Below are positions 25,504 through 33,956 of a stretch of DNA of 64,000 nucleotides, piece after piece (the first letter of the stretch is position 1; every line of letters begins with the position of its first letter). The notes beneath the pieces were generated by a model, which saw nothing but the letters and a program-made list of their open reading frames with translations, had not been told where the DNA came from and made no database searches. Position numbers and translations under genes: made by a program. This stretch comes from Pseudomonas sp. QTF5 (GTDB lineage Bacteria; Pseudomonadota; Gammaproteobacteria; Pseudomonadales; Pseudomonadaceae), in contig NZ_AZRW02000022.1 in assembly GCF_000512695.2 (NCBI RefSeq), forward strand, positions 26,243 through 90,242. Direction: 5' to 3'.

Positions 25504-26898
25504 ATGGCATTCCGTGCCCCAACCTTGATCGCGCTCAGCGCCGTCACGTTGCTTTCCGGCTGCTCGGCCTTTCGTAACTACGACTCGGAACTTGCACAAA
25601 CCAACCAGCAACTGGCTTCAGGCAACGTCGACGCCGCATTGACCCTGCTGGAAAAGAACAACACCAGCAAAGACAAAGACCTGCTCTATTACTTCGAGAA
25701 GGGCGAACTGTTGCGCGCCAAGGGCGATTTGTCCGGTAGCCAGAACGCCTGGACCAGTGCCGATCAGGTAGTGGGCAAGTGGGAAGACGCGGTCAAGCTC
25801 GACAGCGCCAAGTACCTGGCTCAATTCGGTAGCTTCCTGGTCAACGACAAGGTCCGTCGTTACGAAGGCTATGACTACGAAAAAGTCATGCTGACCACGC
25901 AGATGGCCCTCAACCTGCTGGCGGTAAACGATTTCGACGGCGCGCGCACTGCGATCAAGAAGACTCACGAACGTGAAGCGGTGATCGCCGACCTGCGTGA
26001 CAAGGAATACCTCAAGAGCGAAGAGCAAGCCGAGAAAGAAGGCGTCAAAACCCAGTACAAGGATCTTCAGGGTTACCCGGTGGCCAGCCTCGACGCGCCG
26101 GAAGTGGTCAGCCTGAAAAACAGCTATCAGAGTGCGTTCAGCCATTATCTGGCCGGTTTCGTCTACGAAGCCCTGGGTGAGAAAGATCTGGCGGCGCCGG
26201 GTTATCGCAAGGCCGCCGAACTGCGTCCGAACACGCCGCTGCTGGAACAGGCACTGGTGAATCTCGACAAACCCGTCAAGGACGAGAACAGCGACATCCT
26301 GATCGTCGTGCAAAGCGGTCTGGCGCCGTCCCGTGATTCGATCCGCATTCCGCTGCCGTTGCCGATCAGCAACAACGTGGTGATCACGCCGCTGTCGTTC
26401 CCGATCATCAAACCGGATACCTCCACTGCCGCCTTCGCCCAGATCGGAGTGGACGGTCAGCAGCTGGACCTGACCCAACTCAACAGCACCACTGCCATGT
26501 CCCGTCGCGCGCTGCGTGATGACATGCCGGGCATCATCCTGCGCACCACCGTGCGGGCGATCACTCGTGGTGTGGCACAGAAGCAGATCAACGAAACCAA
26601 CCCGCTGGCGGGTCTTGCAGTCGGTATTACTTCAGCCGTACTCGAAGGTGCCGATACCCGTACGTGGCGCACGCTGCCGGACAACACTCAGGTGGTGCGT
26701 CTGCGTTTGAAGAAAGGCGAGCATAGCGTCACGCTGCCGAGCGCCGTGGGCGGCTCGGTGGTCAAGGTCACCGTCGATCAGCGCTTTCAGGTCATCACCC
26801 TGCGCGCCGTGGGCAATCAAGTATTCGCCAGCGGCGTGGCTGCGCACGTGATCCCGAGCGCCAACCCGACCGCCGTGGCCAGCCTCAAACAACCTTAA
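25504..26898 (+). CDS. COG3014-family lipoprotein
   Basis: The ATG at 25504 follows GGGAAGATG and gives 464 residues; a longer reading starts in non-conserved sequence and hides the signal. The lipobox LLSGC places the lipidated Cys at residue 20. The region about 25–270 is helical and TPR-like (SELAQTNQQLASGNVDAAL, AGFVYEALGEKDLAAPGYRKA). The C-terminal half is beta-rich. Function is unknown. It leads a four-gene cassette with YcfL-, LpoB- and CsgG-like proteins, which suggests an outer-membrane or peptidoglycan-related role. Confidence 0.85.
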   Translation: MAFRAPTLIALSAVTLLSGCSAFRNYDSELAQTNQQLASGNVDAALTLLEKNNTSKDKDLLYYFEKGELLRAKGDLSGSQNAWTSADQVVGKWEDAVKLDSAKYLAQFGSFLVNDKVRRYEGYDYEKVMLTTQMALNLLAVNDFDGARTAIKKTHEREAVIADLRDKEYLKSEEQAEKEGVKTQYKDLQGYPVASLDAPEVVSLKNSYQSAFSHYLAGFVYEALGEKDLAAPGYRKAAELRPNTPLLEQALVNLDKPVKDENSDILIVVQSGLAPSRDSIRIPLPLPISNNVVITPLSFPIIKPDTSTAAFAQIGVDGQQLDLTQLNSTTAMSRRALRDDMPGIILRTTVRAITRGVAQKQINETNPLAGLAVGITSAVLEGADTRTWRTLPDNTQVVRLRLKKGEHSVTLPSAVGGSVVKVTVDQRFQVITLRAVGNQVFASGVAAHVIPSANPTAVASLKQP

Positions 26899-26913
26899 GA
26901 ACGGAGTCTTTGC

Positions 26914-27285
26914 ATGCGCTTCAAATTCATCGCTGTCGTCGCCCTGGCCTTGCTGGCTGGCTGCGCGACCCCGCCACCGCCGGAGCCAGGCAGCGCTGCC
27001 AGCAAGGTCGTGGCCATGGGCAAACTCAAGAACATCGTGGTCGGCGCCATGCGCGTAGCCCGGGAAAACGGCTTCATGACGGTCAATACGCAGCTGAGCA
27101 ACACCAGCTACAACAACAAAACCTTCTACTACCGTTTTGCCTGGCTCGGCCCTGAAGGCTTCCCGGTTGCCGAAGAGGAAACCTGGAAAAGCCAGATGAT
27201 GTACGGCGAGCAGACCAGTTTCATTCAGGCCATTGCGCCAACCGCCAAAGCCGTGGATTTCCGTCTGGAAATCAAAACGCCTTAA
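26914..27285 (+). CDS. YcfL-family lipoprotein (DUF1425)
   Basis: 123 residues. Lipobox LLAGC places the lipidated Cys at residue 17, followed by a Pro-rich stretch. The rest (about 35–120) is a small beta-sandwich type domain with LSNTSYNNKTFYYRFAWLG. In E. coli ycfL lies next to lpoB (ycfM), and the same pairing is seen here, 15 bases after the COG3014 gene and 39 before lpoB. Confidence 0.85.
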   Translation: MRFKFIAVVALALLAGCATPPPPEPGSAASKVVAMGKLKNIVVGAMRVARENGFMTVNTQLSNTSYNNKTFYYRFAWLGPEGFPVAEEETWKSQMMYGEQTSFIQAIAPTAKAVDFRLEIKTP

Positions 27286-27324
27286 GCCCGACACCCTATT
27301 CGTTCAGTTTTAGAGAGCATTCCC

Positions 27325-27912
27325 ATGTTTGCACGCTTTTCGTTCATCGCCGTCATCGCCCTCCTGGCCAGCGGTTGCGCCAACACTTCGCCAACGCTGG
27401 GCAGCAAAAACATCAGCTACGGCGACACCAAAGCCGTGGAAACCGTGACCAATGAGTTCGGCTCCACCGACCTGCAAATGATCGCTGAATCCATGACCCG
27501 TTCCCTGGCCCAGTCCGGCATCCTGCAAGGTCGCCCGGTGGTTCAGGTTTACGATGTGAAGAACAAGACCAGCGAGTACATCGATACCCGCGAAATCACC
27601 ACCAGCATCAAGACTCAGCTGATGAAGACCGGCGTCGCCCGCTTCGCCAGCGACAACACTGCGATGCAGAGCCAGGTTGACCAGCTCAAGCTGCAAAACC
27701 AGAGCGGTTTGTACAAGAAGAGCACTGTGGCCAAGACTGGCAACATGATCGCTGCCCAGTATCGCATCGAAGGTTCGATCAGCTCGATCGTCAAGCGCAG
27801 CAGCGACTACAAGGACGTCTTCTACAAATTCAGCCTGCAGTTGATCGACGTTGAAAGCGGTCTGGCCGAATGGATGGACGAAAAAGAGATCCGCAAAACC
27901 ACGGAGCGTTAA
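27325..27912 (+). CDS. lpoB: Penicillin-binding protein activator LpoB
   Basis: 195 residues. The signal peptide ends in LLASGC (Cys18). The conserved LpoB core follows from about residue 30, with SYGDTKAVETVTNEFGSTDLQ and the C-terminal SSDYKDVFYKFSLQLIDVESGLAEWMDEKEIRK segments. In E. coli LpoB is an outer-membrane lipoprotein that reaches through the periplasm to activate PBP1b; P. aeruginosa uses a different activator (LpoP), so the partner of this protein is open. It is third in the cassette. Confidence 0.85.
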   Translation: MFARFSFIAVIALLASGCANTSPTLGSKNISYGDTKAVETVTNEFGSTDLQMIAESMTRSLAQSGILQGRPVVQVYDVKNKTSEYIDTREITTSIKTQLMKTGVARFASDNTAMQSQVDQLKLQNQSGLYKKSTVAKTGNMIAAQYRIEGSISSIVKRSSDYKDVFYKFSLQLIDVESGLAEWMDEKEIRKTTER

Positions 27913-27915
27913 GCG

Positions 27916-28659
27916 ATGCGCGCATGGATTGGCATGATGGCCCTGGCTTGTGCGTTCAGCGTGCAAGCGGCCCCGAAAGTCGCGGTGACGGATCTGGCGT
28001 ACCAGGAGCGAGTGGAGCAATACATCCACATCGTTTCGGCACAGAGCAACCACAGCCAGAGTTACTACGGCGCCAGCGGCTCTTCGAGTTACAACGAGAT
28101 CGAAGCGACCAGCAGCTACATCGAACAAGGCGAGCTGCGTAAATTCACCGGCGACATCAAGGGCGAGATTCTGCGCACCGGTATGTTTCAGCTGGTGCAG
28201 GGCACGCCTTATACAGCATCGTCCAAAGGTGACGTGTATGACGTGATCAAGCGCATCAAGGCCGGTAGCTTCAAGGGTGCCGACTACGTGCTGTTCGGCA
28301 CCGTGTCAGACATCGATTTCACCCGCGACACGACCGAGCTGGCCAACACCGACAGCTATTCGGCAGTGCTGGGGCTGACGCTGGTGGCGGATTTCAGTCT
28401 GATCAACACCAAGACCTTTGAAATCACCTCGGCCTTCACGGCGATGGGCGAAGGTCAGGACACCAAACTGGTGAATGGGCGGGATATCAGGATTTCGCTG
28501 AACCGCCCACGGGTAGTGCGCGATGTGTCCAAGGCGCTGGGTGAAGATGTGGCTGCGCAACTGAGCCAACAGCTCGGCGGCGGTGGCTATGAGCAGCCGG
28601 GACAAGCCCCGTTGCGCAATAACCTGCCGCGGGATACGGCGCCGGTGATTCTGCACTGA
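27916..28659 (+). CDS. CsgG/LpoB-like periplasmic protein
   Basis: 247 residues, starting three bases after lpoB ends. A cleavable signal peptide (MRAWIGMMALACAFSVQAA) lacks a proper lipobox, unlike the three genes before it. The mature part resembles the CsgG/LpoB nucleotide-like fold: KVAVTDLAY at the start, GADYVLFGTVSDIDF about residue 115 and LTLVADFSLINTKTFEI about 150. A Ser/Tyr-rich insert (about 40–65) and a Gly/Gln/Pro-rich tail are probably flexible. It may work with the adjacent LpoB; this is inference. Confidence 0.75.
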   Translation: MRAWIGMMALACAFSVQAAPKVAVTDLAYQERVEQYIHIVSAQSNHSQSYYGASGSSSYNEIEATSSYIEQGELRKFTGDIKGEILRTGMFQLVQGTPYTASSKGDVYDVIKRIKAGSFKGADYVLFGTVSDIDFTRDTTELANTDSYSAVLGLTLVADFSLINTKTFEITSAFTAMGEGQDTKLVNGRDIRISLNRPRVVRDVSKALGEDVAAQLSQQLGGGGYEQPGQAPLRNNLPRDTAPVILH

Positions 28660-28667
28660 GTAGGCTC

Positions 28668-28780
28668 TGATCGTTCCCACGCTCCGCGTGGGAATGCAGA
28701 AGCCAGGGACGCTCTGCGTCCCAAAGAGCCGAACGCGGAGCCTCCGTTGAGGCTCCCACGCAGAGCATGGGAACGATCAG
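28668..28780. repeat. Inverted repeat of the TGATCGTTCCCACGC family
   Basis: TGATCGTTCCCACGCTCCGC at the left is matched in reverse by GCATGGGAACGATCA at the right, with GCGTCCC/GGGACGC-type inner repeats. A second copy lies at 58937. Confidence 0.85.
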
Positions 28781-28807
28781 GCGACCTGAAGAGGTCGCCT
28801 TTTTTGT
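28779..28807. terminator. Terminator between the lipoprotein cassette and lysE-like gene
   Basis: AGGCGACC TGAAGA GGTCGCCT forms an 8-bp stem followed by six T on the plus strand, ending the rightward cassette. Confidence 0.8.
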
Positions 28808-28818
28808 GCCTGAAGGTT

Positions 28819-29451
28819 TTACACCGCCGCTTTACGCAGGGTCGCCATGAACGCCGCCGCGCCGATGAACAGCCCGGCAAAGGTACGGTTCATTCGTTTT
28901 TGTTGCTTGGGTGTGCGCAGCAAACGCAGCACCTTGGCCGCCAGCCCGGTGTAACCGGCCATGACGATCAGATCGACACAGATCATGGTCACGCCGAGGA
29001 TCAGGTACTGGGCCACCAGCGGCGCGTGGGGGTCGATGAATTGCGGCAGCACCGCGAGCATGAACACCAAGGCCTTGGGGTTGCTGACGTTCACCAGAAA
29101 ACCGCGGAACACCAGCGCCATCGGTTTGCCGATCTGCCGTATGGCTGCGTCGTCGCTCATGTCATTGGGCAGCGCGCGCCATTGCTTGACCGCGAGATAG
29201 ACCAGGTAGGCCACGCCGAACCATTTGATCGCATAGAAAGCCGTGGCGGAGGCCGCAAGGATCGCACCGACACCGGCAGCAACAATCGCAATCTGCAACG
29301 CCAAGCCCAGTTGCAGACCCAGGGCGTTCCAGTAACCGCGCCAGAAACCGTAGCGCAAACCGCTGGACATCGACGCAATGGCGCCGGCACCGGGAGAAAG
29401 ACTGATCACCCAGCAGGCGGCAAAAAACGCCAGCCATGTTTGAAGCACCAT
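28819..29451 (-). CDS. LysE/RhtB-family amino-acid exporter
   Basis: 210 residues with about six hydrophobic helices. The family motif SLSPGAGAIASMSSGLRYG is seen at about residues 17–35; GFLVNVSNPKALVFMLAVLPQF is at about 115–136. Members export lysine, homoserine, threonine or related compounds; the substrate here is unknown. It is convergent with the lipoprotein cassette. Confidence 0.92.
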   Translation of the reverse strand: MVLQTWLAFFAACWVISLSPGAGAIASMSSGLRYGFWRGYWNALGLQLGLALQIAIVAAGVGAILAASATAFYAIKWFGVAYLVYLAVKQWRALPNDMSDDAAIRQIGKPMALVFRGFLVNVSNPKALVFMLAVLPQFIDPHAPLVAQYLILGVTMICVDLIVMAGYTGLAAKVLRLLRTPKQQKRMNRTFAGLFIGAAAFMATLRKAAV

Positions 29452-29570
29452 CGCACACCTCGACTCAGACTCGTGACAGACGTCTAAGCTAATGCGCCTT
29501 TGGGCCGATGACTACCGATTTTTTGTAGGACAGAGCCACTGCCAACCAGCGTTTACGGCTTGAGGCCCCC

Positions 29571-29663
29571 TTCGCGAGCAAGCCCGCTCCCACATGGGAT
29601 CTTCGTTGGACACAAAATTTGTGATCCACATCAATCTAGTGTGGGAGCGGGCTTGCTCGCGAA
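29571..29663. repeat. REP pair (REPIN), GCGAGCAAGCCCGCTCCCAC family
   Basis: Inverted copies lie about 45 bp apart between the lysE-like and mscS-like genes. Confidence 0.9.
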
Positions 29664-29702
29664 AGCGGTGTGTCAGGCGACATCGATGCAGGAATTCAAA
29701 GC

Positions 29703-30284
29703 CTATTTTTCAAACCCGCTGGACGGGAATATATCGGTGCCACGCCAGCGTCGAACCGAGCGCTGGAAGAACAGGCTATTGGGCACTTGCACCATGGCGC
29801 TGCCGGTACCGAGTTCTTCGGCTTCGATCAGCGTGGTGTAGAGCAGATTGATCGCCACCACCCGGCCTTTGACGCCGGGCTTGTCAGTGGTATCCACCAA
29901 CTCGACCACATCGCCGATGCGGAACGGGCCGACGGTAAAGATCAGAATCGCGCAAAGCAGGTTGGACAGCACGCTCCACATGGCGAAAAACGCCACGGCG
30001 GCTACTGCAACGAAACCGGACAACGCCGTCCAGAGCACTGTGGCCGACACGCCAAGGCGCTCCAGCACAAAGATCAGCGCGCTGCCCATGATCAGCCAGC
30101 GCAAACCGCCACGCAGCGGCATGAAAAACTGCGGCGGAAACGGGTAGCGCTCGCCCAATCGAGTCAGGCATTTAGCGACGACGCGCTGGGCGATATAACC
30201 GGCCAGCAGGATCAGCAGGATTTGCACGACCAGCCAGAGCGGCTCGCCCCACATCGCCGGCACCGGCAGCTTGAAGGCTTCCAT
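29703..30284 (-). CDS. Small-conductance mechanosensitive channel family protein (MscS)
   Basis: 193 residues. Three predicted helices (about 20–40, 65–85, 95–120) end in the pore-lining segment, followed by the beta domain with GPFRIGDVVELVDTTDKPGVKGRVVAINLLYT, typical of MscS. The cytoplasmic vestibule is cut short, which is common in this subgroup. Its start shares one base with the stop of the ABC-F gene (TGATG), so translation is probably coupled. Confidence 0.9.
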   Translation of the reverse strand: MEAFKLPVPAMWGEPLWLVVQILLILLAGYIAQRVVAKCLTRLGERYPFPPQFFMPLRGGLRWLIMGSALIFVLERLGVSATVLWTALSGFVAVAAVAFFAMWSVLSNLLCAILIFTVGPFRIGDVVELVDTTDKPGVKGRVVAINLLYTTLIEAEELGTGSAMVQVPNSLFFQRSVRRWRGTDIFPSSGFEK

Positions 30285-32194
30285 CAGGACAGCGCTTCCA
30301 GCTCCGCCTGCATGCTTTCCAGCAGTTCCAGCGCCTCCATCCAGGCTTCTTCCAGTTCGGCTTCACGCACCTTCAGCTTGGCCTGCTCAGCCAGCAGATC
30401 ACGCAAATCGTTCTTGCGCATCGGCTCGTAAATGTCGCTGTCGCCAAGGCTGGTATCGATCTTCGCCAGCTTCTCGTGCAGCTTGCCCAACTCGGCTTCA
30501 AGCTTGTCGGCCTCGCGCTTGTGCGGAGCCAACTGCTGACGCAATGCAGCAGCGGCCTGGCGCTGGGCCTTCTTGTCGGTCTTGTCCGGATTGACCGGAG
30601 TGTTGCTGACCGGGGCATTGCGTTGACGGTATTCGACCAGCCAACGGGCGTAGTCTTCCAGATCGCCGTCGAACTCCTCGACCTTGCCGTCTGCCACCAG
30701 ATAGAAATTGTCGGTAGTGCTTTTGAGCAGATGGCGATCGTGGGAGACCACCAGTACCGCACCACTGAATTCCTGCAGGGCCATGGTCAGCGCCAGACGC
30801 ATTTCCAGGTCCAGGTGGTTGGTCGGTTCGTCGAGCAGCAACAAGTTCGGTCGATCCCAAGCGATCAATGCCAAGGCCAGACGCGCCTTCTCACCGCCGG
30901 AGAAATTCAGCACCGGCTCATCGATACGCGCGCCGCGGAAGTCGAAACCACCGAGAAAGTCGCGCAGGGTCTGCTCACGCTCGGTCGGCGCCAGGCGCTG
31001 CAAGTGCAGCAACGGGCTGGCCTTGGAGTCGAGGGAATCAAGCTGATGCTGGGCGAAGTAGCCAACGACGGTGTTTTCACCGCGCGTCAGGCGACCGGCC
31101 AACGGCTCAAGCTCACCGGCGAGGTTTTTGATCAGGGTCGATTTACCCGCGCCGTTCGGGCCGAGCAAACCGATCCGCGCGCCGGGGGTCAGTTGCAGCT
31201 TGACCTTCTCCAGCACGGCTTTGTCGCCGTAACCCAGACGAGCATCCGACAGGTCGATCAGCGGACTGGAAATTTTCGTCGACTCGCGGAAGACGAAATC
31301 GAACGGCGAATCGACGTGCGCGGCAGACAACTCTTCCATCCGCTCCAGCGCCTTGATCCGGCTCTGGGCCTGACGGGCCTTGGTGGCCTGGGCCTTGAAG
31401 CGGGCGATGTAGCTTTCCATGTGCGCCCGTTGCGCCTGCTGCTTCTCGTAGGCCTGTTGTTGCTGGGCCAGACGTTCGGCACGGGCGCGCTCGAAGGCGC
31501 TATAGCCGCCGCGATACAGGGTGATCTTGCGCTGATCGACGTGGGCTACGTGATCGACCACGGCATCGAGGAAGTCCCGGTCGTGGGAAATCAGCATCAA
31601 GGTGCCGGGGTAGCTTTTAAGCCACTCTTCGAGCCAGATGATGGCGTCGAGGTCCAAGTGGTTGGTCGGTTCGTCGAGCAGCAACAGGTCCGAAGGGCAC
31701 ATCAAAGCCTGCGCCAGGTTCAGACGCATCCGCCAGCCACCGGAGAAATCTCCTACTTGCCGATCCATCTGCTCATTGGTGAACCCAAGGCCGGCCAGCA
31801 GCTTTCGAGCCCGAGCGTCGGCGGTGTAGCCGTCGGCGCTGTCGAGTTCCGAGTGCAGGCGGGCCTGAGCGGCGCCGTCATGGGCCGCTTCGGCTGCGGC
31901 GAGGTCGCGTTGCACCTCGCGCAGGCGCAGGTCACCATCGAGCACGTAGTCGACCGCGATGCGTTCGAGCGTCTCGATTTCCTGACGCATGTGGGCGATG
32001 CGCCAGTCGGCCGGCAGAAAGCAGTCACCCGAGTCCGGGTGCAGTTCGCCACGAATCAAGGCGAACAGGCTCGATTTGCCGGCGCCGTTGGCACCGATGA
32101 GGCCGGCTTTGTGGCCGGCGTGCAGGGTCAGCTCGGCGTCTTCTAGCAGACGTTGCGGGCCACGCTGTAAAGTCAGGTTCTGAAGTCGAATCAT
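30284..32194 (-). CDS. ABC-F family ATPase (Uup/YheS-like)
   Basis: The ATG at 32194 (MIRLQNLTLQRG) gives 636 residues; the longer reading has no support. Two ATPase domains are present, with Walker A GANGAGKSSLF near 37 and GPNGAGKSTLI near 347. Each has an SGG signature (DFSGGWRMRL, NFSGGEKARL). A charged linker lies between (about 240–300), and there is a C-terminal coiled coil (about 540–636). There are no membrane segments, so it acts on ribosomes rather than in transport. The nearest type is YheS. Confidence 0.93.
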   Translation of the reverse strand: MIRLQNLTLQRGPQRLLEDAELTLHAGHKAGLIGANGAGKSSLFALIRGELHPDSGDCFLPADWRIAHMRQEIETLERIAVDYVLDGDLRLREVQRDLAAAEAAHDGAAQARLHSELDSADGYTADARARKLLAGLGFTNEQMDRQVGDFSGGWRMRLNLAQALMCPSDLLLLDEPTNHLDLDAIIWLEEWLKSYPGTLMLISHDRDFLDAVVDHVAHVDQRKITLYRGGYSAFERARAERLAQQQQAYEKQQAQRAHMESYIARFKAQATKARQAQSRIKALERMEELSAAHVDSPFDFVFRESTKISSPLIDLSDARLGYGDKAVLEKVKLQLTPGARIGLLGPNGAGKSTLIKNLAGELEPLAGRLTRGENTVVGYFAQHQLDSLDSKASPLLHLQRLAPTEREQTLRDFLGGFDFRGARIDEPVLNFSGGEKARLALALIAWDRPNLLLLDEPTNHLDLEMRLALTMALQEFSGAVLVVSHDRHLLKSTTDNFYLVADGKVEEFDGDLEDYARWLVEYRQRNAPVSNTPVNPDKTDKKAQRQAAAALRQQLAPHKREADKLEAELGKLHEKLAKIDTSLGDSDIYEPMRKNDLRDLLAEQAKLKVREAELEEAWMEALELLESMQAELEALS

Positions 32195-32244
32195 AATGGC
32201 GGCGGAGTCTACCAGCTTCGCTCGCAACTGGCGCGAGTAGCACT

Positions 32245-32709
32245 ATGTCCTCTGACCTGTGGAGCTTTTCCCTTGGCACTTACGCCCGTCCCGGCGTTGA
32301 AGATGCGTGCCTGCAATTGCAGTCGGCGGGGGTGAACGTGTGCCTGCTACTGTGCGGGTTGTGGCTGGGAGAACGTGGCGTTACCTGCAACGAACAACGC
32401 TTGCAGTTGCTTCGTGATGCAGCCAGGCCTTGGGACGCGGATGTCGTGCAACCGTTGCGCGCCTTGCGCCTGCAATGGAAAGCCGCCGCTAGCGAAGATG
32501 CCGGGCTGGATGATTTGCGTGAACAAGTGAAAACACTGGAGATGGAAGCCGAACGGCATTTGTTGTTGCGACTGGACCGTTTGGCACAGAGTTGGCCGCA
32601 GGATGAGGCGACCGATCTTTCGGCCTGGCTGGAAGGTGTGGCGGCAGGCGCCGCCAACCTGGACCGCGACGCGCTGCATCAGCTGCGCGTCGCGGTAACC
32701 GGCACTTAG
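32245..32709 (+). CDS. TIGR02444-family protein
   Basis: 154 residues, divergent from the ABC-F gene. It starts SSDLWSFSLGTYARPGVEDACLQLQSAGVNVCLLL, the hallmark of this proteobacterial family of unknown function; the rest is helical. Its stop overlaps the convergent algP gene by 4 bp. Confidence 0.88.
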   Translation: MSSDLWSFSLGTYARPGVEDACLQLQSAGVNVCLLLCGLWLGERGVTCNEQRLQLLRDAARPWDADVVQPLRALRLQWKAAASEDAGLDDLREQVKTLEMEAERHLLLRLDRLAQSWPQDEATDLSAWLEGVAAGAANLDRDALHQLRVAVTGT

Positions 32710-33764
32710 GAAGCGCTGGTTGGGGTGGTGCCAGTGCTCGACGACGCGGCTTGCGTTGGCGCAGACGTGGTGGTCGAGGTGGTTGCTGCAGGCGCGGGCG
32801 AAGCCGAGGAGGCCGGGGCCGGAGTTGCTGGCTTGATCGCTGGCGCAGCAGCCGGTTTGGCAGCGGCGACGGGCTTTTTCACGGCCGGTTTTGCAGCTGG
32901 CTTGGCTGCTGGTTTTGCTACTGGTTTTGCTACTGGTTTTGCAGCCGATTTTGCAGCGGCTGGTTTGACGGCAGCAGTTTTGGCAGCCGGTTTAGCGGCG
33001 GGTTTGGCCGCAGCTTTTGCAGCGGGTTTCGCAGCAGACTTGGCTGCGGCGGTTTTAGCCGCGACAGGTTTGGCGGCTGGCTTGGCAGCCGGTTTCGCGG
33101 CGGCAGTTCTAGCGGCTGGCTTGGCAGCAGGTTTAGCCGCTGGTTTTGCCGGTGCAGTTTTTGCCACGGCGGGTTTCGCAGCCGGTTTAGCGGCAGCTGT
33201 TTTGGCAGCAGTTGTTTTGGCAGCAGCTGGCTTGGCGGCAGGTTTGGCAGCCGTCGTTTTAGTCGCTGGTTTCGCAGCACTGGCAGCGACTGTTTTTTTC
33301 GCCGCCGGTTTGGCGGCTGGCTTGGCGGCTGCTTTCTTCGCAGGTGCCGTAGCTGGCTTGGCCGAACGCAGGGACAACGCCTTGCCGACAGCCTCTTGGA
33401 CACGACCGACACCCTGGGCCAGTTTCAGGCTTTCTTGAGCGTCGCGTTTGAGTTGCAGGATGTAGCTGCGCGTTTCGGACTGGCGACCCTTGAGGGCATC
33501 GAGCAAGTCCTCAAGTTCTTTCACCGCCTCTTTGGCCTTGGCTTGCGCCTTGGCTTTGCCGGCCGCCGCAGCGTCCTGCAATTTGGTCCGGGATTTGTGC
33601 AGTTTTTCCTGCGCTTTTCCGCGCTGCTTTTCCAACTTGGCGAGCAGTTTTTCAGCATCAGCCAGAGCTTGGGAACAAGCGTTTTCCAAATGCTCGAGCA
33701 AGCTGCCCGAGAGTTGTTGGAGTAAGTGCAACGGAGTATTTACAGGCTTCTTGGTGGCCGACAT
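32706..33764 (-). CDS. algP: AlgP (AlgR3), histone H1-like regulatory protein
   Basis: 352 residues. The N-terminal 130 residues are a long helical, coiled-coil type region (LENACSQALADAEKLLAKLEKQRGKAQ). From about residue 135 on it is almost entirely KPAA-type repeats (KPAAKPAAKTAA, AAKPVAKPVAKP), giving a very basic histone-like tail that should bind DNA. In P. aeruginosa AlgP influences alginate (algD) expression, and its repeat is a site of length changes. It is divergent from the FKBP gene. Confidence 0.93.
   Translation of the reverse strand: MSATKKPVNTPLHLLQQLSGSLLEHLENACSQALADAEKLLAKLEKQRGKAQEKLHKSRTKLQDAAAAGKAKAQAKAKEAVKELEDLLDALKGRQSETRSYILQLKRDAQESLKLAQGVGRVQEAVGKALSLRSAKPATAPAKKAAAKPAAKPAAKKTVAASAAKPATKTTAAKPAAKPAAAKTTAAKTAAAKPAAKPAVAKTAPAKPAAKPAAKPAARTAAAKPAAKPAAKPVAAKTAAAKSAAKPAAKAAAKPAAKPAAKTAAVKPAAAKSAAKPVAKPVAKPAAKPAAKPAVKKPVAAAKPAAAPAIKPATPAPASSASPAPAATTSTTTSAPTQAASSSTGTTPTSAS
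32730..33360. repeat. Imperfect 12-bp tandem repeat tract inside algP
   Basis: About 600 bp of units such as GGTTTTGCAGCTGGC encode Lys-Pro-Ala-Ala. Exact repeats of a few units (GCTACTGGTTTT twice at 32917–32940) could allow slippage in whole codons. Confidence 0.85.
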
Positions 33765-33850
33765 GGTTTACCTCCTGGCTGAAGTGAATGCGGCTCATAC
33801 TAGACCTCTGCTGCTACCGCCGCTAGGGCATGTTGACAGTATCGAAAGCA

Positions 33851-33866
33851 CTCCGTTGCAACGGAG
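33851..33866. promoter_or_regulatory. Perfect 16-bp palindrome between algP and the FKBP gene
   Basis: CTCCGTTGCAACGGAG is fully self-complementary and lies in the divergent promoter region, 87 bp from algP and 91 bp from the FKBP start. It may be an operator. No regulator is assigned. Confidence 0.35.
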
Positions 33867-33956
33867 CGAAAAAGTTCTGCGTTCAGGTAAAACCTGTTCA
33901 CCTTCGAGCGCATTCTCACTGGCATAATCCTGCGCATCTCAGGTCGGAGAGTGCCC

